Numbered from the stretch's first letter, positions 22,291-44,799 are shown. The stretch: DNA of 64,000 bases from Eriocheir sinensis (GCF_024679095.1 NC_066576.1:8350002-8414001); one strand, 5' to 3'. Numbers and translations: made by a program. Notes: generated from the letters alone by a model not told the origin.

Positions 22291-22334
22291 GTATCGGCTA
22301 TATAGGCAGCGCCACATGTCACCTTGATTATGCG

Positions 22335-22888
<554 letters not shown>

Positions 22889-23352
22889 ATATATCTATCT
22901 ATCTATATCATGCGTGCGTGCGTGCCATAATAACGTAATATGCGTGACATAATAACGTAATAAAACCATAGCCGTACGTTACCTCGGTGCTCGTCTCCGC
23001 CTCCCTGGCCCTTGAGTCCACGGTCCAGTGCTTGAGCCCGTAAGGGTAAGGGTGCCGTTGAGGACATATGCCATAACTGCACGTGGCCTCGGTGCTCATA
23101 TTCGTCGCATTGGCCCTTAAACCTGTGGTGGCTTAGAACCCAACACCTCGTCACGTTATGTTCTGAAGGCCACCAATCAACCTGGACCCAAGATCCTCCC
23201 GAAAAGAGGGTCAAAGATGAGCTCCGGGGTGCAGCATGAGCCAAGCATGATGGCTTCACCATACACACTTGGATGCGCCACAACGGGCTGGGGCCGACCA
23301 CCAGGCCTCACCGAGAAAGCTTACCGGCGCCATTGGCAAAAACAGAAAAAAA

Positions 23353-23737
23353 AGGGACATAGGGGCAGTGTGACATCCGGTTATCACGACTACCTTCTCC
23401 AGGCTTGACTGTACCCGGTTATCGACCAGCCCGAAAGGGAGGATGACAAACCGAGTTCCCAGGCCGGGACTCGAACCTGGGCCAGCGGATTCGTAGCGAG
23501 GCACGCTGACCACTGCACCACGGAGGCGAGTAAGAAAGCACCGTGCTGGGACACAGGGCCAGTCACATGGGCGGCACCACAGTTACCTTTCCCAGAATTC
23601 CCCTCACACCCATTACCCGTTTGTCGACCACCCGGAAGAAGCATTCACAGCTGGGTGCCGACAGCCCGGAATAGAGATCAAGAGCGGGCCCGCGGGTTCG
23701 TGGCTGGACCTGCTAACCACCACACCATGAAGGCATC
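23353..23737 (-). mobile_element. Two further tRNA-headed SINE copies in tandem
   Basis: On the minus strand, CGTGGTGCAGTGGTCAGCGT with GGTTCGAGTCC (head near 23530) and ATGGTGTGGTGGTTAGCAGG (head near 23737) are tRNA-like heads of SINE families with a CGACCA body near the tail. Together with the copy at 23120 they make a run of three SINEs. Confidence 0.55.
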
Positions 23738-23919
23738 GTGAGGCCAGAAAAATATTATAATGGAGTGCTGGAGAGCTTGAACCTGGCCACACCCGGCACT
23801 CAACTCGGAAAATCTCAGAATGGCTGCACAAGAAAAACTCGTCCTCCTTCTAATCTTTGGCGCAACATTCTCATGCTAAGAAAAATGGATGAGCTACCAT
23901 GTCTGCCCCCAAACGTTCC

Positions 23920-24260
23920 ATTTTCAGTTTTTTTTTTTTTTTTTTTTGCCCCCAAACTTTCCATTTTCAGTTTTTTTTTTTTTTTGCCCCCAAACTTTCC
24001 ATTTTCAGTTTTTTTTTTTTTTTTGCCCCCAAACTTTCCATTTTCAGTTTTTTTTTTGCCCCCAAACTTTCAATTTTAAGTTTTTTTTTTTTTTGCCCCC
24101 AAACTTTCCATTTTCAGTTTTTTTGCCAAACTTTCCATTTTCAGTTTTTTTTTTGCCCCCAAACTTTCCATTTTCAGTTTTTTTTTTTTTTTTGCCCCCA
24201 AACTTTCCATTTTCAGCTTTTTTTTTTCTGCCCCCAAACTTTCCATTTTCAGTTTTTTGT
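23920..24260. repeat. Poly(T)-spaced minisatellite, about ten copies
   Basis: GCCCCCAAACTTTCCATTTT then CAG alternates with T runs of 8-22 bases. The T-run length is the main difference between units. Confidence 0.88.
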
Positions 24261-24639
24261 TTTGTTTTTTACGTCTATGCCTATAGCGCCGGTAGGCTTG
24301 CTTGAGGGGCCTGGATGGTAGTCGGCCCCAGCCCGTCATGGCGCAGGCAAACGTTTATAGTGGCGCCAGCTTCTCTTGGCTCATGCTGCCCCCCGGAACT
24401 CGTTCTTGATTCACTTGGACGGTTTCCTCTAGAGTCCGGGTTGATGGGTGGTCTTCAGGACAGCATGTGGGTAGTTTTAAGCCACTCGGCGGTGACTGAA
24501 GAATCCGAGGTGGTAGCGTGGGGATTCGAACTCGCGTTGTCCTCTACCTCTACGAACACACAACTCAAGCCTCGTGTTGTGGGGTCTGCTGCAAGGCAAG
24601 TCCTCCCCACCGTCTATAATTCCCCGCCACAAAATAACG

Positions 24640-24785
24640 TCAAGATAAGATAATACTTTATGGCTGCAGCATAAGGCGAGCTAGGCAGCCAGAGTTACAA
24701 GACCTGCCACAAGGAAGTTACCGTGAACAGGAATCGAACCCGTAACCTTACTGTCGTTAGCAGACCACAGCCACAGAGCCGCCGA
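24640..24785 (-). mobile_element. tRNA-headed SINE-like sequence
   Basis: The minus strand has GGCGGCTCTGTGGCTGTGGT and the B box GGGTTCGATTCC. Comparable tRNA-like heads on other sequences: 6275-6340 (-) and 6905-7010 (+), which are related to each other, and 11970-12055 (+). Confidence 0.45.
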
Positions 24786-24879
24786 CACCGATGCGGGAAA
24801 TGAGAAGAAAAGTAAAGAAATTAAATTCATGGAAATCCTTGTTTAAATATGATTTCAGTCAAACCCTGCAACCCCTACA

Positions 24880-25010
24880 TTACCGTTAATCATTATCATC
24901 ATCATCAGCGTCATCAGAATCACCACCACCACTACCATCATCACCACCACCACCACCACCACCACTACCACCACAACCACCACCACAACAACCACCAGCA
25001 TCTTTAGCAG
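24880..25010. repeat. CAT/ACC trinucleotide tract
   Basis: Imperfect ATC and ACC repeats. Frames rich in Val or Met on the minus strand are artefacts. Confidence 0.85.
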
Positions 25011-25795
25011 TATCCCAAACAGCCATGATCCCCCTTCCCCAACCCCTGCCTCGCCACGCGCTATCATCGTTACAGGCGGTAATGGGTGTTTGCCTTCCTC
25101 GTTGGGGGCCGTCCCTGGTAGATGTATAACGTAAGGGGAGCCCACTGAACCGAGGTCTCCTGGGGTCTGTTCCCTTCTCCTATAATTCCTTCCCCCTCCT
25201 GTCTCTCTCCGGTATATGACCACAGATGTTGCGCCGACTAAACGAAACTTTCCAACTTTTTCCACTGAACCGAGCAGAACAAACACAACAGTCATACCCA
25301 GGAACAACTGCACTCGGCTCCAATACCTCAGCTCATATTCTGCAACATAATTCATCTGCGCCTCAGCACACATTCAACAAGGCTTTGCTTGGAGTTGCGG
25401 GCCTCTCCATGGGTAGATTTATGATCCTGGTGGTAGTTTGACCATCTTTCTGTACCATGAACCTAAGAAAAAAATCAGTTACAACCCGACTGATCTGGAA
25501 ATAAGTGACATGAGAGGCGGAAGCGTCTATCCATGCCGACCGTTGTCTACTCCGTTCCGTTCGTCAGTGTCGCGGTTGCTTTGGTGCCGGCAACAGGTGG
25601 GCTAAGGCGGCACACGGCGATGCGCTCCTTGGTAATACGTGTTCGCTCTATACGTTGATGTCCAGCAAAGGATTATTACTACACATATATTTGAACGTTA
25701 ATGAATGGAAATATATTAAATCAAACCGCGATCGTTGGAATGTGGCCAGCGCTGTGAAGGTACGGTACGATATAGTATTTTTTTGTGATATGATA

Positions 25796-25849
<54 letters not shown>

Positions 25850-26180
25850 CTAATGAGTGCGTTTTTAGGTTCATAGTACAGAAGAAGGGTCAGACTACCA
25901 GAGGGGTCACAAAACTACCTCTGGAAATACCCAAAACTCCTACGAAAGCCTTGTCAACTGAGCGCGTTTGGGCACCGAAATGTTTCACAATGTGACCCGC
26001 AGCAACCTAAGCGACAAATTAATAGTGAGTGTTTATCTTGCCAGGCAGTGTTTAAACAAGATCTGGAACGAGATGTATATTTTAGAGTTGTTTTAGTAAT
26101 TTTACAATCATTTAATTTTGTGTAACCATTTCAGTTTACAATCCCATGATAACTCTACGACAGTGGTTCCCAAACTTCTA

Positions 26181-26419
26181 TAGGGGCGAATTTTCCGTGG
26201 ATCTTCAGTCAAACCACGATTTCCGGTGGCGTGGTTCTCATATTTCCGTGGTTTTCTGACGTGTCCACGATCTTCCAAAGCTACGGTAGATTTCACTGAA
26301 GGACGACGGTATTGCTCACCATCATCATCATCAGCAATAACACGAAACAAATGAGAACCAGCGGAAATCGTGGTTTGACTGAAGATCCACGGAAAATTTG
26401 CCAAGTGTAATAGCCCTTA
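26181..26419. mobile_element. Foldback MITE M1, centre inverted, upstream of the fucosyltransferase
   Basis: Same inverted ends as the 2.4 kb copy but the central GATGATGATG part is in the opposite orientation. The outer left end is replaced by CAGTGGTTCCCAAAC (26161-26175), a hAT-terminus-like sequence. Confidence 0.72.
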
Positions 26420-26555
26420 AGAAATACTCACGCCCCCATCCTTTGTTCATATATATATATATATAGCCGAATCAAAAAAGTCCCGTTCAGGAGACAAGGA
26501 AGCCAGGAAGGCGGCGAGAGTGAATCACAGCGGGACGCACACGCTCAGCTGCCTC

Positions 26556-26596
<41 letters not shown>

Positions 26597-26634
26597 AGCC
26601 ACGTTCATTGTATCGGCAGCACGTGAACGGAGGG

Positions 26635-32183
<5,549 letters not shown>

Positions 32184-32279
32184 TGAACTGCAAGGGTGCA
32201 AGATCGGAGCCTACGCCCCTTCTGCAAGCTCTTCCTTCCGAGGCCATTCCCTTGACGGCAGTTCCAGTAATGGTAAATC

Positions 32280-32828
32280 TTAACACGTCTGCTGCGATTG
32301 GCTTGGATTTAGCCTTTACTGGTAGCCTGGAAACATATACTCCCAGGTCACCTACCCTTCTTCTTTCGCTGGGTCATATTCTTAACCCCTTGAGTGCGTA
32401 TTTATTACCAGAAGACATCACCAAGCTACAGGAATGGAACAAAAAGTGGCTGCTACAATTCAATGAAGAAAATGTAAAGTCCTGCACCTTGGGAGGGGAT
32501 ATCCAGCACACCAATACCACATGGGAAACACTCCACTATCCACCACAGAGGCAGAGAAAGACCTGGGAGTGTATGTTACCAGGCTACCAGTGAAGGGATA
32601 TCCAGCACACCAATACCACATGGGAAACACTCCACTATCCACCACAGAGGCAGAGAAAGACCTGGGAGTGTATGTTACCAGGCTACCAGTGAAGGGATAT
32701 CCAGCACACCAATACCACATGAGAAACACTCCACTATCCACCACAGAGGCAGAGAAAGACCTGGGAGTGTATGTTACCAGGCTACCAGTGAAGGCCAAAT
32801 CCGTGCCAATCGCAGCAGACGGGTTGAA
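32280..32828 (+). mobile_element. TTAA-type element carrying an RT fragment and a triplicated 99-bp unit
   Basis: The ends are inverted over about 68 bases: the left end has GTCTGCTGCGATTGGC and CACTGGTAGCCTGG-like motifs, and the right end has their reverse complements. Inside, EDITKLQEWNKKWLLQFNEE is RT-domain sequence of the jockey/CR1 kind. A 99-base unit starting GGATATCCAGCACACC at 32497, 32596 and 32695 is present three times, keeping frame (33 codons each). An internal TTAACCCC at 32382 matches the start of the shorter relative at 37659. Confidence 0.7.
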
Positions 32829-33044
32829 CTAATTTCCTATATCACGGATCCGCGACGCTTACAGGAAACTCGGAAATGTATTAGTTGTCTGAGTAACACG
32901 CGGAAAATCAATTTAAATGCCCTTAGCTGAAGTAGGTGAGTGGATCGAGGCAGGAAGATGTGGCGGGCTAGCTGTGGTGAATGAGGAGGTTTCCCTGCAT
33001 GAGAGGATTGGCCAACCATAGACAGCTACTTATGCTACGCTGAG

Positions 33045-33400
33045 CTTTTTTTTTTTTTTTTACAACAAAGGAGACAGCTCAGGGGCACAAAAAAAAGGTA
33101 ATAAAAAAAGCCCGCTACTCGCTGCTCCTAAAAAGAATCCAAAGAGGTGGCCGAAAGAGAGGTCAATTTCGGGAGGAGAGGTGTCCGGATACCCTCCTCT
33201 TGAAAGAGTTTAAGTCGTAGGCAGGAGGAAATACAGATGAAGGAAGACTGTTCCAGAGTTTACCAGCGTGAGGGATGAAAGAGTGAAGATGCTGGTTAAC
33301 TCGTGCGTAAGGGATTTGGACAGTATAGGGATGAGCATGAGTAGAAAGTCGTGTGTGGCGGGGCCGCGGGAGTGGGGGGAGGCATGCAGTTAGCAATGTG
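33045..33400 (-). mobile_element. LINE family A 3' fragment
   Basis: Same coding end and UTR as the 31 kb copy, read on the minus strand. Sequence identity stops after ATGCAGTTAGCAA, where a TGTGGTATAC sequence begins; the corresponding region of the 1.4 kb copy continues with ATTCAGAAGAGCAG. Confidence 0.8.
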
Positions 33401-33555
33401 GTATACATATGCGGTATACATACGTACAAAGCAAGAATAATCCCAAACGTGGTGGTGACGGCGAGACGGTACCCGGCCGTAGGTGCTGACGGGTCGGGGT
33501 CTGGGTAGAAGAGCTGGCTTCGTGAGTTACGATGACGCTTCGAGGCTTCAACACG

Positions 33556-33643
33556 TGACGTCACTTATCCGGCACCTCAGCCAATACACAGCCTCGAGAC
33601 GCTGGTATAAAAGTTAATTCTCTCATGCATTGGTTCAACAGTC
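33556..33643 (+). promoter_or_regulatory. Compact TATA promoter: E-box/CRE, CCAAT, TATAAAAG, initiator
   Basis: In one 90-base stretch: CACGTGACGTCA (E-box overlapping a CRE, 33552-33563), CCAAT (33581-33585), TATAAAAG (33605-33612) and an initiator-like CAACAGTC about 35 bases after the TATA start. Spacing is right for a pol II core promoter. The 5' neighbour is a LINE fragment broken at about 33396 by a sequence starting TGTGGTATACATATG. This may therefore be an LTR-type promoter rather than a host gene promoter. No open reading frame of note follows before the 105-bp satellite array. Confidence 0.35.
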
Positions 33644-33894
33644 TCGAATTCGAATCCTAACAGTGCACTTGTATAATAACCCAAGTGCAAATTGCCCAAA
33701 TAGCGCTTAATTTCTCCCTATTAAAAGGTAATTATATACAGGAATTTCCGACAGTAGTAATAGTGTGGTACAGAAATCCAAATTAATATTTCGTCAATGT
33801 ACTCCTCTGTCCTCCATCCGTCAGTCACGCAGGCACTCGGGCGGCAGGGCGCCATCAACCTAGAAAAACACCCATGAGAACCGATAATCTCAGT

Positions 33895-36090
33895 TTCGGC
33901 CTTAGAAGTTAGTGTGAGCGGCGGAAGCGTCTAGGAATGCCGACCTACCATAGCGAAACCAAATTGTCGAGTCCGTTTTGGCGTTGGCTCCCGCGGGTCC
34001 ATTTCTCCCCTCTGCTCTGCCACACTGCCCAAACACCTATTTTTTCCTCTCATATGTTACCTATAGCTTACATATGAGAGGGAGAGATAGGTGTTGGGGC
34101 TGTGTGGCAGAGCAGAGGGGAGGAAAGGCCCCGCGTGATGCCTATGCCAGACTGGCCTCGACATATTTGGAAGACTATAGGGGTTGTATTACTAAACATT
34201 TCGTTGTCCAAGTTCACATATTTGACAAGGCTTTCGTAGGAGTTGTATGCATTTCCAGGAGTAGTTTTGTGACCCTGGTGGTAGTTTGACCCTTCTACTG
34301 TACCGTGAACCTAAAGAAACACTCATTAGACAAGGTTTTCGTAGGAGTGGTAGGCATTTCCAGGAGTAGTTTTGTGACCCTGGTGGTAGTTTGACCCTTC
34401 TACTGTACCGTGAACCTAAAGAAATACTCATTAGACAAGGTTTTCGTAGGAGTTGTATGCATTTCCAGGAGTAGTTATGTGACCCTGGTGGTAGTTTGAC
34501 CCTTCATCTGTACCGTGAACCTAAAGAAACACTCATTAGACAAGGTTTTCGTAGGAGTGGTAGGCATTTCCAGGAGTAGTTTTTATTACCCTGGTGGTAG
34601 TTTGACCCTTCTTCTGTACCGTGAACCTAAAGAAACACTCATTTGACAAGGCTTTCGTAGGAGTTGTATGCATTTGCAGGAGTAGTTTTTATTACCCTGG
34701 TGGTAGTTTGACCCTTCTTCTGTACCGTGAACCTAAAGAAACACTCATTAGACAAGGTTTTCGTAGGAGTGGTAGGCATTTCCAGGAGTGTTTTTTATTA
34801 CCCTGGTGGTAGTTTGACCCTTCTTCTGTACCGTGAACCTAAAGAAGCCCTCATTAGACAAGGTTTTCGTAGGAGTTGTATGCATTTCCAGGAGTAGTTT
34901 TTATTACCCTGGTGGTAGTTTGACCCTTCTTCTGTACCGTGAACCTAAAGAAACACTCATTAGACAAGGTTTTCGTAGGAGTTGTATGCATTTCCAGGAG
35001 TAGTTTTGTGACCCTGGTGGTAGTTTGACCCTTCTTCTGTACCGTGAACCTAAAGAAGCACTCATTAGACAAGGTTTTCGTAGGAGTGGTAGGCATTTCC
35101 AGGAGTAGTTTTGTGACCCTGGTGGTAGTTTGACCCTTCTATTGTACCGTGAACCTAAAGAAGCGCTCATTAGACAAGGTTTTCGTAGGAGTGGTAGGCA
35201 TTTCCAGGAGTAGTTTTGTGACCCTGGTGGTAGTTTGACCCTTCTTCTGTACCGTGAACCTAAAGAAACACTCATTAGACAAGGTTTTCGTAGGAGTTGT
35301 ATGCATTTCCAGGAGTAGTTTTTATTACCCTGGTGGTAGTTTGACCCTTCTACTGTACCGTGAACCTAAAGAAATACTCATTAGACAAGGTTTTCGTAGG
35401 AGTTGTATGCATTTCCAGGAGTAGTTTTGTGACCCTGGTGGTAGTTTGACCCTTCTTCTGTACCGTGAACCTAAAGAAACACTCATTAGACAAGGTTTTC
35501 GTAGGAGTGGTATGCATTTCCAGGAGTATTTTTGTGACCCTGGTGGTAGTTTGACCCTTCTTCTGTACCGTGAACCTAAAGAAGCGCTCATTAGACAAGG
35601 TTTTCGTAGGAGTGGTAGGCATTTCCAGGAGTAGTTTTGTGACCCTGGTGGTAGTTTGACCCTTCTTCTGTACCGTGAACCTAAAGGAACACTCATTTGA
35701 CAAGGCTTTCGTAGGAGTTGTATGCATTTCCAGGAGTAGTTTTATGACCCTTGTGGTAGTTTGACCCTTCTACTGTACCGTGAACCTAAAGGAACACTCA
35801 TTAGACAAGGTTTTCGTAGGAGTTGTATGCATTTCCAGGAGTAGTTTTGTGACCCTGGTGGTAGTTTGACCCTTCTACTGTACCGTGAACCTAAAGGAAC
35901 ACTCATTAGACAAGGTTTTCGTAGGAGTTGTATGCATTTCCAGGAGTAGTTTTTATTACCCTGGTGGTAGTTTGACCCTTCTTCTGTACCGTGAACCTAA
36001 AGAAACACTCATTAGAACCCGACTGACCCCCTCTTTGACCTTTAGAAATAGTTGATGTGAGAACCGAAAGTGTCATGTTATACCAACCTA
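33895..36090 (-). repeat. 105-bp satellite array inside a dispersed element
   Basis: About 17 tandem units from about 34219 to 36015; for example ATTAGACAAGGTTTTCGTAG starts at 34325 and again at 34430, a period of 105. Units contain CCCTGGTGGTAGTTTGACCC and GTACCGTGAACCTAAAG. The array is flanked by single-copy ends (GACCTTTAGAAATAGTTGAT on the right). Because 105 is a multiple of three, the array is open in several frames without being coding. Confidence 0.92.
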
Positions 36091-37290
36091 GGAAACTACA
36101 AAAGAATGTTTCAGTCAGAACGGGAATTTTATTTGATCATTGTGCATTTCGATATAACATATATTGATTATTTATTCCATCGATCCATGACGCATACGAA
36201 GCAATATCGAGTCATCTTACTATGGTGACTGATGTGTTTCTATCAGTCGCTTCTTTACACTAAAAAGCCACGTAGCCCACAGGCCCCAGAAATACGTAAA
36301 TATGATGTATTGAAACTTCCACTCATAAGCTTCATTGTTTCAAAAATAGATTGTAGGTTCGTATATAGCAAAGTCTACCATATAAAACAGTCCATCAATT
36401 AAGTGCATTGTTGTCCTGACGAAGATGATCAGGGGAGAGAGAGAGAGAGAGAAAGTGTCCAAAGAAAGAAACGTTATGAGTTAAGAATGAGCTGAATGAA
36501 CAGAGTGCTTGTAACAGGGCCGTGAAGCGATGAGGAGCGGCAGCCAGCGCATAAAAGCGATAGTACTGGTGTGGTTTACCTTACATAATTACAAGCCTTA
36601 CACACCTTGCCTACCTGCCAGCTTGCACCGGTCTGTTAATGGATCATCCAACATAACATTTTTATTGACAATTTCAAACATACCCTGTATTTTACCTTAC
36701 TATATATTTGAAGATATAATTCAATCATATCCACTTCCTGATGGTAGGGAAACTCCAGTCTAGTAACACAACCTACTAAGATAATTATCAGTGTCATGCA
36801 TTACAAGCTGAACATACACACTGCCTGTTGGAGTGGACCGACAGCCACGTGGGGGCCTGACTGGCACGAGTGGGGGGGGGGAGACAATGGAGTTGAATGG
36901 GTCGGGAAGTGGACGTAAAGGGGAACGGACTGTCTTGTGGGGGAATGGAATCACATGGGCGGGGAATGACCGGCACGGGGCGGACGTGGTCTGACACGGG
37001 GGATGGATTGGCTCTGGCTGCCTGTCCACATTTCCCGCCTACCGGTTTTCTGTGCACGCAACTTAAGGCCGCTAGCGGTTGACTGATCCTCATCCAGCCA
37101 AAAATTTGTTAGTGTTTGAGCTCATGTGTATTGTTTCTGGACATTAATTTTGTTTGCTTGTGAGCAAATTTTCACCCGGGCTACAATGTGATGATTCGTC
37201 GAAAAGTTTTTTTTGTGGAAATGCTTTAGGAAGAAAATTACAAATCATTTTATACCAAAAAAAAAAATGGCTCTGGTGAAATAAAAAAAA
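36091..37290. other. Sequence between the satellite array and the poly-His gene
   Basis: No gene recognised. A GC-rich patch at 36830-37060 has degenerate repeats of GACCGGCACG type. Confidence 0.45.
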
Positions 37291-37422
37291 ATGTATTTAT
37301 ATGAAAAAAATATAGGCTTGAGAAATCATGTATGTATGTTCCTGCTTCCCGTCTTCCACCTCCTTCTCTCCCTCCTCTTTTATCTCTCGTTCCTCTTCCT
37401 CATGCTGCTGGTCCGCCCATCA

Positions 37423-42314
<4,892 letters not shown>

Positions 42315-42424
42315 CGCGAGCACCTGGCCTGGACTGAGTGACGGGCCGCTGTCAGGCTGATTGGCGGGCGGGCGGGCGTCACCTGCCCCCTCGTGTCACC
42401 ATCACGGGGCTCGGCATGACGTCA
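42315..42424 (-). promoter_or_regulatory. Candidate promoter of the 120-residue-protein gene
   Basis: Upstream of the ATG at 42314 on the minus strand, TCAGTC (42337-42332) matches the arthropod initiator TCAGTY and would give a 21-base 5' UTR. A CCAAT motif lies at 42364-42360 and a palindromic CRE, TGACGTCA, at 42417-42424, about 85 bases upstream of the proposed start. The region is CpG-rich and no TATA box is seen. Motif matches only. Confidence 0.4.
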
Positions 42425-42794
42425 CCCAGGTACCCACAACACCCTCATTTTTATCTCTTTTCCTTGTTTTCTTCTTCTCCCTGGCAGCAGTGCGAGTCAT
42501 GGGTCCTACCGCCTCTGTCCCCCGGTGGTGGTGGTGGGGTCCCGACACGTTCGCCCACGCCCGTCACGCCCACCGAGGCATAGGCTAAATTACTTGATCC
42601 CTTCCGATACTGGGCGAAACTTTTATCATACAACGCTGAAGCCATTATTTGGGCAACGAGGTTACGGCCAAGCAATAATTTTAATAATAATAACATAAAT
42701 ACGTGCAATCTTTCGAGGAGGGGCTATTCTGTCACTTATATTGGTTAGTTGATTTATTGACAAGAATAAGTAGCTTACGTAAACAAACAATAAT

Positions 42795-43085
42795 CGGCGT
42801 TGGCTGAGTGGTCAGCGGGCGGCGCGGCGTCCCGGCCCGGCGCTACGGTTGTGTTGACATTGCTCAGTCATCGCCGACTGTCGTACGACTACCCGCGTGC
42901 TGTCCTGAAGACCACCTATCTAGATTCTCTCTAAAAGATGATCAAAGAGGAGCTCTGGGGGACAGCATGAGCCAAGCAAGATTGCGCCACTATAAACACT
43001 TGCCAGCGCCATAACGGTCTGAGGCTGCCCACCAGGCCCCACTAAGAATGCCTACCGGCGCCATAGGCGAAATGTAAAAAAAAAT
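42795..43085 (+). mobile_element. tRNA-derived SINE (second family), diverged head
   Basis: TTGGCTGAGTGGTCAGCGGG head, then GCTGTCCTGAAGACCACCTA and GCGCCACTATAAACACTTGC body and A tail. Confidence 0.72.
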
Positions 43086-43162
43086 GTTTTTGTCAAAATA
43101 ATATAATAACATAATTTCCTATCTTGTAAGGGAGAGTTCACAATTCATGTAAAACTACTGGA

Positions 43163-43268
43163 TACGAAAGCAGACATAGATAAATACTTCTCGTGTCTGA
43201 ACATCCTCGATCACCACATCAGTGACGCGACAGATTTGGTCTTTGGAGTGATTGGACACCTGTCGCGG
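43163..43268 (-). other. Short open segment after an acceptor-like site, unassigned
   Basis: On the minus strand CGCGACAG is followed by a roughly 34-codon frame (NHSKDQICRVTDVVIEDVQ within it) ending in a stop. It has protein-like composition but no recognised family. A transposon relic is as likely as a host exon. Confidence 0.2.
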
Positions 43269-43425
43269 GGGTGGACAGCCGATGGACACACACACACCCC
43301 CAACACGCGCCGCCTGGGCCCGCTGAGTGCTTCCCGGGCGGAGTGGAAAAAAATTGGGCGGCTTTTCCGATACCCTATACGCCCCTGTCCACCCAGCAGT
43401 GAATGGGTACCAGGTATTAATCCCT

Positions 43426-43710
43426 TGCCTAAGCTCTTCCCCAAGCTCCTGTCTCACATCCCTCCCCTTCCTCAACACCCCTCATGCCCCTTTCCTTCTC
43501 CTAAACCCTTCAAGCCCCATCCTCACACCCTTCCCTTCCCCTTTCCTACAGTGAGCCCCTGCCTCTCACGTTCCCTCACCCTTCCCTTCCTCCTTCCCTT
43601 TCATGACCCCTTCCTTACAACCGTCCCTTCCCCTTCTCTATCATGACCCTCTGCTTCACACTTTCCCTTCCCTCGTCCCTTCTTCCACCCCTCCCCCCCC
43701 TCACCATCTC
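43426..43710. repeat. CCT-rich degenerate tract
   Basis: Pyrimidine-rich with CTTCCC words; no gene. Confidence 0.6.
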
Positions 43711-44005
43711 ATCTATGGAAGCGGTGGTCAGCGTGTGGGCGCGGTGTCCTTTGGCCGGATTGTTAAACACCCTCGCCCAAGCACACATATTTGACAAGGC
43801 TTTCATAGGAGTTGTGGGCCTTTCCAGAGGTAGTTTAATAACCCTGGTGGTAGTTTGACCCTTCTTCGGTACCATGAACCTACAAAAACACTCATTAGAA
43901 CCCGACTGATCTCCGTGTTGGCATTTGGATATTGCTGATGTGAGAGTCTGAACTGTCTAAGAATACCGATGAAATTGAATGGAACAAAAACACTGTCATC
44001 CTCCT

Positions 44006-44039
<34 letters not shown>

Positions 44040-44114
44040 CTTTTCCTCTTCCTCTTCCTCATCTTCGACTCTATTTTTATCATCTCCAACACCACCATCT
44101 CCACTACCACTCTT

Positions 44115-44385
44115 TGGCCCCGCCCGCCGCTACAAGCTGACGATTTTCAGTCATCACCGAGTGGCTTAAAACACCCACATGCTGTCCTGAAGACCACCAT
44201 CAACCCCAACTCTAGTGAAACTCTTTACCGTGGAGCAAAGATGACTTCGGGGGACAGCATGAGCCAGAGAAGATGGCGCCACTTTGAACATTTGCCTGCG
44301 CCACGAATGGGTTGGGTCCGACGAGCAGACCCCATCAAAATAGCTTACCGGTGCAACAGGCAGAACGTTAAAAAAAAAAAAAAAT
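44115..44385 (+). mobile_element. SINE (second family), headless copy; another inverted at 24265-24560
   Basis: Body from CACCGAGTGGCTTAAAACAC to an A-rich tail. A minus-strand copy covers 24265-24560 (ACTACCCACATGCTGTCCTG on that strand), and a diverged plus-strand copy covers 23120-23352. Confidence 0.72.
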
Positions 44386-44459
44386 CATGCCTTCTCCTGG
44401 CCTTATCATGTCCGACACACCCAACTACTGATAACTGCAGCTGCTTATCGGCATCCGGG

Positions 44460-44460
<1 letters not shown>

Positions 44461-44535
<75 letters not shown>
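44461..44535. repeat. CA array
   Basis: About 37 CA units immediately before the LINE tail at 44536. Confidence 0.96.
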
Positions 44536-44537
<2 letters not shown>

Positions 44538-44630
44538 GAAGGAAAGGCTGGATGAATGTAGATATGGAGACGGGACTATTAGAACTTAGCTCGGGCCCTG
44601 TAGACTACAAATAGGTAAATACAAATAGGT

Positions 44631-44666
<36 letters not shown>
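44536..44666 (+). mobile_element. 3' tail of the second LINE family plus CA array
   Basis: ATGAAGGAAAGGCTGGATGA through CGGGCCCTGTAGACTACAAA matches the tail at 9250-9335. The terminal AAATAGGTAAATAC unit is present twice, then a CA array follows. Confidence 0.6.
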
Positions 44667-44669
<3 letters not shown>

Positions 44670-44799
44670 TGACGCAGGGATAGCCGTGAGTTTCTTCTTT
44701 TTTTATTCTAATCTGATATTTCACTTATAGAAAAGAAGAAGCGGGATGATTTTTTTACTTGTTTCATGTCATTGCATTTTATTGTGTATTTATTTATTT

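Noticed and set aside
26560..26634. Upstream in-frame ATG for the fucosyltransferase
   Set aside because: It reads through a GT array as Cys-Val repeats; the ATG at 26635 gives the expected short cytoplasmic tail and signal anchor.
32460..32832. Novel repeat protein from the 99-bp triplication
   Set aside because: The frame is RT-derived and lies within a transposon-like element; tandem 33-codon units reflect DNA duplication.
34192..35727. Long overlapping frames with repeated KKGQTTTRV or RRRVKLPPGS peptides
   Set aside because: They translate a 105-bp satellite in two frames; the period being divisible by three keeps them open.
36797..37095. Possible coding region in the GC-rich patch
   Set aside because: Frames on both strands are Pro/Arg/Gly-rich without splice logic or homology; it reads as degenerate repeats.
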